A stretch of DNA of 64,000 nucleotides from Tateyamaria sp. syn59 (GTDB lineage: Bacteria > Pseudomonadota > Alphaproteobacteria > Rhodobacterales > Rhodobacteraceae): contig NZ_VCBA01000006.1 in assembly GCF_007995245.1 (NCBI RefSeq), forward strand, positions 124,001 through 188,000. Reading direction: 5' to 3'. This document shows, piece by piece, positions 59,275 to 64,000 of this stretch. Position 1 is the stretch's first letter. Every line of letters starts with the position of its first letter. The translations under genes and the position numbers were made by a program. Under the pieces are notes generated by a model. The model was not told the origin of the DNA. It did not search any database and saw nothing but the letters and a program-made list of their open reading frames with translations.

Positions 59275-60264
59275 ATGGGTCAGGACATGCGCGCCGTCGA
59301 AATCAACGCCCCGGGCGGGCCGGAGGTCTTGCAGCCGGTCACCCGCCCGCGCCCGCGGGCGGGTCACGGACAGGTGGTGATCGAAGTGGCTTGGTCGGGC
59401 GTGAACCGCCCCGACGCGCTGCAACGTGCCGGGCTCTACAACCCGCCGCCGGGGGCAAGCGACCTGCCGGGGCTTGAGGCGTCGGGCACCGTGGTCGAGG
59501 TCGGCCCGGGGGTCAGCGATCTGACGGTGGGCGATCAGGTCTGCGCCCTTCTGCCCGGTGGCGGTTACGCCGAATACGTCGCAGCACCTGCCGCACATTG
59601 CCTGCCCGTGCCTGATGGCATGGGGCTCAAGGAAGCAGCCTGCCTCCCTGAGACATTCTTTACGGTCTGGTCCAACGTGTTCATGCGCGGTGGGCTGAAA
59701 GGGGGGGAGCGTTTCCTGGTCCACGGCGGCTCCTCCGGCATTGGCACGACAGCCATCCAGCTTGCCCATCACTTCGGTGCACGGGTCTTTGCCACCGCCG
59801 GATCGGATGAAAAATGCGCAGCGTGTCGCGATCTCGGGGCAGAGGTCGCCACCAACTACCGCGACGCTGATTTTGTCGAAGTGCTGAAAGAGCAGGGCGG
59901 CGCCAACCTCATCCTATGTATGGTCGGCGGCCCTTACATCCGCCGCAACCTGTCGGCTTTGGCCGATGACGGGCGACTCGTCCAAATCGCCTTCCTGCAG
60001 GGACCAAAGGCCGAGGTGAACTTCGCCCCGCTGATGATGCGCCGCTTGACGATGACCGGCAGCACCCTGCGCCCGCAAAGCGATCTGGCCAAGGCGCAGA
60101 TTGCCCGCGACTTGCGCGAGGCGGTCTGGCCGCTCTTGTCCGCAGGGCGCATCGGACCGGTCATGGATTCGGAGTTTCCTCTGAATGACGCAGCAGCGGC
60201 CCATGCCCGCATGGAAACCTCAGGCCATATCGGCAAGATCGTTCTGGAGGTCGCGGGTGGCTAG
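59275..60264 (+). CDS. NAD(P)H:quinone oxidoreductase (zinc-free MDR family)
   Basis: 329 residues from ATG 59275, with AGGAGAGGG 6-14 bases upstream; ATG 59287 is less favoured. MDR fold: MRAVEINAPGGPEVLQPVTR, GVNRPDALQRAGLYNPPPGA, GLEASGTVVEVGPGVSD, NADPH loop LVHGGSSGIGTTAIQLAHHF. The lack of structural-zinc cysteines and GVNRPD motif fit QOR/PIG3-type proteins. It may reduce quinones or enones. Confidence 0.9.
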   Translation: MGQDMRAVEINAPGGPEVLQPVTRPRPRAGHGQVVIEVAWSGVNRPDALQRAGLYNPPPGASDLPGLEASGTVVEVGPGVSDLTVGDQVCALLPGGGYAEYVAAPAAHCLPVPDGMGLKEAACLPETFFTVWSNVFMRGGLKGGERFLVHGGSSGIGTTAIQLAHHFGARVFATAGSDEKCAACRDLGAEVATNYRDADFVEVLKEQGGANLILCMVGGPYIRRNLSALADDGRLVQIAFLQGPKAEVNFAPLMMRRLTMTGSTLRPQSDLAKAQIARDLREAVWPLLSAGRIGPVMDSEFPLNDAAAAHARMETSGHIGKIVLEVAGG

Positions 60265-60299
60265 GCCGTGATCCCAAGGCCGCTTACGCAACGACATGA

Positions 60300-60360
60300 T
60301 TAGGGGGCGCTGCCCCCCGTCCTTCGGACTCCCCCGTCGTATTTTCAGTCAGAAGAAACG
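60300..60360 (+). repeat. Family A repeat, left arm of a 24-bp perfect inverted repeat
   Basis: GGGGGCGCTGCCCCC, CGTCCTTCGGACTCCCCCG and TCGTATTTTCAGTCAGAAGAAAC. Its last 24 bases (60336-60359) recur inverted and exactly at 60492-60515. Confidence 0.8.
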
Positions 60361-60369
60361 GAATATTAA

Positions 60370-60491
60370 GGTTAACGTGCTCTTCTGAGGATACGGTACA
60401 GGCTGTCGAGCCGATGGCCGTGTCAGGAGAAGCGTTTGCTTCTCTTCTTCGCCCGCGGTGCTCACGTTGGATGAGTGGCGCGGGCGTTTTT
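60370..60491 (+). ncRNA. Candidate small RNA with intrinsic terminator
   Basis: Between two inverted repeats, a ~120-base non-coding stretch contains a 7-bp hairpin GAGAAGC-GTTT-GCTTCTC (60427-60444) and ends in stem CGCCCGCG (60450-60457) with CGCGGGCG (60479-60486) followed by TTTTTG. No gene upstream within 185 bases needs this terminator apart from the quinone oxidoreductase. So it may end a small RNA, or simply that gene's 3' UTR. No known RNA family was recognised. Confidence 0.35.
60450..60491 (+). terminator. Rho-independent terminator upstream of the TetR gene
   Basis: 8-bp GC-only stem CGCCCGCG/CGCGGGCG with a 21-base loop that can itself pair (CTCA/TGAG), then TTTTTGTTTC. It ends any transcript from the quinone oxidoreductase or the candidate small RNA. 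Confidence 0.7.
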
Positions 60492-60525
60492 GTTTCTTCT
60501 GACTGAAAATACGACCGCCGGAGGC
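60488..60525 (-). repeat. Family A repeat, right (inverted) arm
   Basis: GTTTCTTCTGACTGAAAATACGAC (the first 20 bases are enough to identify it) at 60492-60515 is the exact reverse complement of 60336-60359, followed by CGCCGGAGGCTCCGACG, a second small palindrome. Confidence 0.75.
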
Positions 60526-60605
60526 TCCGACGTTGGCAAACAGCCCGCCATCCGATGGTCGTGCGCGCCCTTCCCAACTCGTGCACTTGAATCCTTAAGC
60601 GAGTC

Positions 60606-60621
60606 GAGACATATATGTCTC
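60606..60621. promoter_or_regulatory. 16-bp perfect palindrome directly before the TetR start
   Basis: GAGACATATATGTCTC ends immediately before ATG 60622. Its size, symmetry and position are those of a TetR-family operator. Because it would occupy the ribosome-binding region there is no Shine-Dalgarno site, so the mRNA may be leaderless. Confidence 0.65.
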
Positions 60622-61170
60622 ATGCGAGACACAAGTGTATCAACCGAAGCTCATATCCTCGAAGCCGCCTTTGCCGTGTTCAGCCAGAACCCCGGCGCTT
60701 CTCTGGCCGACGTGGCCAAGCACGCAGGCGTCGGCAGGGCGACATTGCATCGCCACTTCTCGGGCCGCGATGACCTGATCGTGGCGCTGACCCTGACGGC
60801 AGCGCGCGAACTGGATGAAGCTGTCGAAGAAGCAACAAAAGACTGCCAGACCTACACGCATGCGCTGGAGGTCGCCCTCGGCGTCATCCTCCCCCTCGCG
60901 GCCAGGCACATGTTCCTCGCCACCGAACCCGCCCCAAACGATCCGCGCGTGGCCGAAGTCTACGCCAACCAAACCCGCGACCTGGCCCACGACATCGATA
61001 TGGCCAAGGCCGAGGGCGCCTTTGACCCGCACATCCCAACCGAATGGATCGTGCAGGCCTACGACAACCTGATCTACGCCGGCTGGGCCATGGTGGCCGC
61101 GGGCAACGCGACCCCCAAACAGGCCGCTGCACTGGCCTGGCGCACTCTCACACAAGGAACCGGAAAATGA
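60622..61170 (+). CDS. TetR-family transcriptional regulator
   Basis: 182 residues from ATG 60622. The HTH TEAHILEAAFAVFSQNPGAS then LADVAKHAGVGRATLHRHFS is TetR-type; the C-terminal helical ligand domain is variable. A 49-residue in-frame extension would run through the inverted repeat and palindrome and is rejected. Its stop overlaps the start of the sterol-desaturase gene (ATGA at 61167-61170), so it probably represses itself and that gene through the palindrome before its start. Confidence 0.87.
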   Translation: MRDTSVSTEAHILEAAFAVFSQNPGASLADVAKHAGVGRATLHRHFSGRDDLIVALTLTAARELDEAVEEATKDCQTYTHALEVALGVILPLAARHMFLATEPAPNDPRVAEVYANQTRDLAHDIDMAKAEGAFDPHIPTEWIVQAYDNLIYAGWAMVAAGNATPKQAAALAWRTLTQGTGK

Positions 61171-62027
61171 CGCCCCAAGCGCTCGAAACCCTTGGCACCC
61201 GCATCGACGAAGTCTTCCTCCTGATCGGGGCTGCCATCCTGCTCATCGAACTGGCCGAAGTGCTGTTCAAGGGCAGTCACAAGGGCCGCACGATTGCCGA
61301 AATGCTGGTCAGCGCCAGCACGCAGATCCCGTCTATCGCGGTGCAGGTCTTCATCCTGACCGGCGCCTACATTATCTACTACATCCTCGCCGAAGTGGCG
61401 CAGCCCTGGCAGATCCCGCTCACATGGTGGGGCATTGCGCTCGCCGTCATCGCCGCCGATTTCACGTATTACTGGGAACACCGCATCGCCCATCAGGTGC
61501 GCCTGCTCTGGACGCAACACGCCGTCCACCACTCCTCGCGCGATTACAACATCATCACCGGCATCCGCTTCGGCCCGCTCGAAGGGGTGTGGAACCTGAT
61601 CATGCACATCCCTTTGGTCTTCCTTGGTTTTTCGCCAGAGATGATCTTTTTCGGTATCATCGTCGTGCTGGCCTACCAGACCTGGATCCATACCGAGGTG
61701 ATCGGCAAGCTGGGCTGGTTCGACAAGGTCATGAACAGCCCGGCCAACCACCGTGTCCACCACGGCTGTGACGACAAGTATATCGACATGAACTACGGCG
61801 GGATCACCGTGATCTGGGACCAACTCTTCGGCACCTATCAGGCCGAAGAAGAGACCCCTCGTTACGGTCTGAAGCGCGATTTCGACAGTCGCAACCCGAT
61901 CAAGGTCTGGTTCTCCGAACTCCCCGACCTGTGGCACGATGTGACGCGCGCCCGGTCCTGGGGTGAAGCATGGCGCTACATGATGCGCCCGCCGGGCTGG
62001 AAGCCGTCAGCGGATCGGGGTGAATAG
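61167..62027 (+). CDS. Sterol desaturase/fatty-acid hydroxylase family membrane protein
   Basis: 286 residues, coupled to the TetR gene. Four or five hydrophobic segments are interleaved with the di-iron histidine boxes: WEHRIAHQ (HxxxH), WTQHAVHHSSRDYN (HxxHH) and NHRVHHGCDDKYID (HxxHH). Such enzymes hydroxylate or desaturate lipids in the membrane. Substrate (fatty acid, carotenoid or sterol-like) is unknown. Its 3' end overlaps the convergent RNase T2 gene by 21 bases. Confidence 0.88.
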   Translation: MTPQALETLGTRIDEVFLLIGAAILLIELAEVLFKGSHKGRTIAEMLVSASTQIPSIAVQVFILTGAYIIYYILAEVAQPWQIPLTWWGIALAVIAADFTYYWEHRIAHQVRLLWTQHAVHHSSRDYNIITGIRFGPLEGVWNLIMHIPLVFLGFSPEMIFFGIIVVLAYQTWIHTEVIGKLGWFDKVMNSPANHRVHHGCDDKYIDMNYGGITVIWDQLFGTYQAEEETPRYGLKRDFDSRNPIKVWFSELPDLWHDVTRARSWGEAWRYMMRPPGWKPSADRGE

Positions 62028-62633
62028 CGCATCCTTCGCAGTGCAGTCCCGCACCACGTCCTGCCCGCAAGGCACCGGGTCGAGGTCGCGGGACAGGCAT
62101 ATCCGGGCCTCCTGGATATGCCCCTGGCGGCAGGTGATGGTCACACCGTCGGGCTCCATGCCCGGATTGGCCTGCAAGAACGCCTCTTCCACCACGGACG
62201 CGGGCAGCTTCACCGTCTTGTCCAGTTTGCGAAACACCTCCGGTCGGACCACGCGGCCATAGGCTTCCCGCGAAAGCGCGTAGTAGGCGGTCGCGGACAG
62301 GCCGGAACAAACCCCGTGTTTCTTCCACTGATGCCACGCCAGACCGGATGTTCCCATGATATCCGCCATATCGCGGGTCATGGCTCGGCTAGGCGGACGC
62401 TCAGCCGTCTGGCAATACTCCGGCCATCCCCGATGATATTGCGGCCACAGCCCATGCAGGATCCAGCCGTGATCGTGCCGCGCATCGCACTGGTCCGATC
62501 CGCGCGCGTCACCTTCATAGGCGCACCAGTTCGGCGACCAGCTCAGGGACAGCACGTAGTAGTCGAATTCGCTGGACCGATCCTGTGCCCAGGCCCCCGT
62601 CACCATCACCAGCCACATCAAAACAACACGCAT
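62007..62633 (-). CDS. Ribonuclease T2 family protein
   Basis: 208 residues with a signal peptide (MRVVLMWLVMVTGAWA). CAS I WILHGLWPQY contains the catalytic His60; CAS II is WHQWKKHGVCSG, with the second His conserved but Gln where many T2 enzymes have Glu (HEW). Paired cysteines suggest disulfides in the periplasm. It would cut RNA to 2',3'-cyclic products. The Gln may be normal in this bacterial subgroup. Confidence 0.9.
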   Translation of the reverse strand: MRVVLMWLVMVTGAWAQDRSSEFDYYVLSLSWSPNWCAYEGDARGSDQCDARHDHGWILHGLWPQYHRGWPEYCQTAERPPSRAMTRDMADIMGTSGLAWHQWKKHGVCSGLSATAYYALSREAYGRVVRPEVFRKLDKTVKLPASVVEEAFLQANPGMEPDGVTITCRQGHIQEARICLSRDLDPVPCGQDVVRDCTAKDALFTPIR

Positions 62634-62759
62634 CAGGCTTTCCTTTTCCGTTCCGCCCGACTATATCGACCCGAAGTTCCCCGACAACGGAAACCCGCTC
62701 TGACCTCCAGGGCAGCCTATTTCAGGCGACGGGACAGTTATGCATAGGAGCATGTGACA

Positions 62760-63515
62760 ATGGCAAAACCGATCATGGCCAAGGCCACCGCCGTCTGGCT
62801 GGTGGACAACACGACGATCAGCTTCAAGCAGATCGCGGACTTTGTTGGCATGCACGAGCTGGAAGTGCAGGGCATCGCCGATGGTGACGTCGCTGCAGGG
62901 GTCAAGGGCTTTGATCCCATTGCAAACAACCAACTCACGCAGGAAGAGATCGACAGCGCCGAAGCGAGCCCGCTGCACAAGCTGAAGCTCAAGTTCAACG
63001 CCGCTGCTGTGGGTGAAGAAAAGCGTCGCGGCCCCCGCTACACGCCCCTGTCCAAGCGTCAAGACCGTCCCGCAGCGATCTACTGGCTGGTGAAATTCCA
63101 TCCCGAACTGACCGATGGTCAGATCTCGAAACTCGTGGGCACGACGAAGCCGACGATCCAGTCGATTCGCGAGCGCACGCACTGGAACATTGCCAACATC
63201 CAGCCGGTGGACCCGGTGGCACTGGGCCTGACCAAGCAGTCCGAGCTTGACGCCGCCGTGCAAAAGGCAGCTTCGAAGAAAGCCGCTGAAGGCTCTGTCA
63301 TGTCCGACGACGAGCGCCGCAAGCTTGTGAGCACCGAACAGTCGCTGGGCATGGAAGCCGAGCCCAAGATCCCCACTGCCATCGAAGGGCTCGAGACCTT
63401 CTCGCTCGCTGATGATGACGAGGATGACAAGGAAGACGAAAGCACCCTCGTGGATGCCGACAGCTTCTTCAACCTGCCCAAGGGCGGTGGCGAAGACGAA
63501 GACGAACAGCCATAA
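62760..63515 (+). CDS. trcR: TrcR/DUF1013 RNA-polymerase-associated regulator
   Basis: 251 residues from ATG 62760 (GTG two codons upstream), with AGGAG about 9 bases before. The DUF1013 core is MAKATAVWLVDNTTISFKQI, then FVGMHELEVQGIADGDVAAG and RPAAIYWLVKFHPELTDGQI with a helix-turn-helix-like region (KLVGTTKPTIQSIRERTHWN). The C-terminus is very acidic (DDDEDDKEDES). In Caulobacter the DUF1013 protein TrcR was reported to travel with RNA polymerase and affect cell-cycle genes; it is widely conserved in alphaproteobacteria. Confidence 0.88.
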   Translation: MAKPIMAKATAVWLVDNTTISFKQIADFVGMHELEVQGIADGDVAAGVKGFDPIANNQLTQEEIDSAEASPLHKLKLKFNAAAVGEEKRRGPRYTPLSKRQDRPAAIYWLVKFHPELTDGQISKLVGTTKPTIQSIRERTHWNIANIQPVDPVALGLTKQSELDAAVQKAASKKAAEGSVMSDDERRKLVSTEQSLGMEAEPKIPTAIEGLETFSLADDDEDDKEDESTLVDADSFFNLPKGGGEDEDEQP

Positions 63516-63554
63516 AGTCGGGAACCTTTTCCCCTCTTGCCGCGTTGCAGCGTT

Positions 63555-64000
63555 ATGGACGCTACAAACATGAACATCCCCGAATTGCCGCCTTGCACAA
63601 AGGCGGCAATTTTTTTGGACTTCGACGGCACGCTGGTGGACATCGCACCGACGCCCGACGGCATCCATATCCCCGACACGCTGCCCGCGCTGCTCAACGA
63701 CCTGCGGGATCAGGCAGGCGGCGCGCTGGTCGTCATCTCGGGCCGCGCGGCGGGGGATCTGGCCCAATGGCTACCCGACTACACGGGCCTCATCGTCGGG
63801 GGACACGGGGCAGAGTGGCGGCGCGACGGCAAGGTCACGCCCCGCGTGGACCTGGCGCAAGACAGCCTTGACATGCTGCGCGATGCCGCCAGCGCTTTCG
63901 CAGGCACCTATCCTCCCGTCCTGCTCGAAGAAAAGCCAACCGGCCTCGTCCTGCACTACCGCGCCCAGCCCGACCTGCAACAGACTGTCGAAACCTTCAC
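63555..64000 (+). CDS. otsB: Trehalose-6-phosphate phosphatase, N-terminal part (cut by window edge)
   Basis: At least 148 residues are present; the frame runs off the right edge. HAD motif I AAIFLDFDGTLVDIAPTPDG contains the nucleophile Asp, and motif II VVISGRAAGDLAQWL follows; GLIVGGHGAEWRRDG is typical of OtsB. It removes phosphate from trehalose-6-phosphate, a compatible-solute route. The start may be ATG 63555 or 63570; neither has a strong ribosome site. otsA probably follows outside the window. Confidence 0.87.
   Translation, partial: MDATNMNIPELPPCTKAAIFLDFDGTLVDIAPTPDGIHIPDTLPALLNDLRDQAGGALVVISGRAAGDLAQWLPDYTGLIVGGHGAEWRRDGKVTPRVDLAQDSLDMLRDAASAFAGTYPPVLLEEKPTGLVLHYRAQPDLQQTVETF

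Overview
The window is a dense, high-GC chromosomal segment with alphaproteobacterial gene content, almost certainly from the Rhodobacteraceae (Roseobacter group). Diagnostic content includes a tauR/xsc/pta/ackA and tpa/tauABC taurine locus, an mcl1-type malyl-CoA lyase, TrcR (DUF1013), FYDLN-acid, DUF1244 and COQ9-family genes, MocR regulators, and GC-rich intergenic repeats. No prophage, insertion sequence or CRISPR array was seen.

Layout. (1) 1-554 holds the 3' end of dapA. (2) 622-18875 is a taurine/organosulfonate dissimilation island. On the minus strand lie soeA, a small membrane ORF, soeB and soeC (sulfite dehydrogenase), a YeiH-type exporter, ackA, pta, xsc and the MocR regulator tauR. 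After an unrelated two-gene interruption (a DUF4415-like ORF with an in-frame stop, and a coiled-coil membrane protein), tpa (-) diverges from tauABC (+). (3) 19032-27232 carries housekeeping and regulatory genes: tRNA-Ala(GGC), FYDLN protein, YgjP-like metallopeptidase, GntR regulator, PAS histidine kinase, accA, LysE/Lrp pair, degenerate GGDEF membrane protein, DUF302 protein and a lytic transglycosylase lipoprotein. (4) 27295-32778 carries mcl1, a D-amino-acid catabolic set (dgcN-dgcA-dat) and an SPFH/NfeD pair. (5) 32813-45043 carries OsmC/DUF1244, N-formylglutamate amidohydrolase, pyk, rpmI-rplT, a BLUF photoreceptor, an OmpA-type operon, a Hint-domain protein, and pheS and pheT separated by two genes. 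(6) 45112-64000 carries a LysR/methyltransferase pair, YtoQ, GMC oxidoreductase, GST, mscL, ald/Lrp, a PhoX-type phosphatase, MCP, rpsU, a CAP-RTX secreted protein, COQ9, quinone oxidoreductase, TetR-sterol desaturase, RNase T2, trcR and the start of otsB.

How the genes work together. TauABC would import taurine. Tpa moves its amino group to pyruvate, giving sulfoacetaldehyde and alanine; Ald (encoded about 35 kb away) could regenerate pyruvate and release ammonia. Xsc converts sulfoacetaldehyde to acetyl phosphate and sulfite. Pta and AckA handle acetyl phosphate, SoeABC oxidises sulfite to sulfate on the cytoplasmic face, and the YeiH protein may export the sulfur oxyanion. Three pairs of CTGG-N4-TA(A/C) direct repeats, 22-23 bp apart, lie upstream of xsc, tauR and tpa and fit TauR control.

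Main unusual signals: the TauR operator pairs; a ~110-residue beta-rich insertion in TauC; the unrelated genes splitting the tau locus; the D-glutamate pathway cluster; several families of intergenic palindromes, one of which has become coding sequence; a near-identical 17-bp motif at two distant promoters; and a candidate small RNA with its own terminator at about 60.4 kb.
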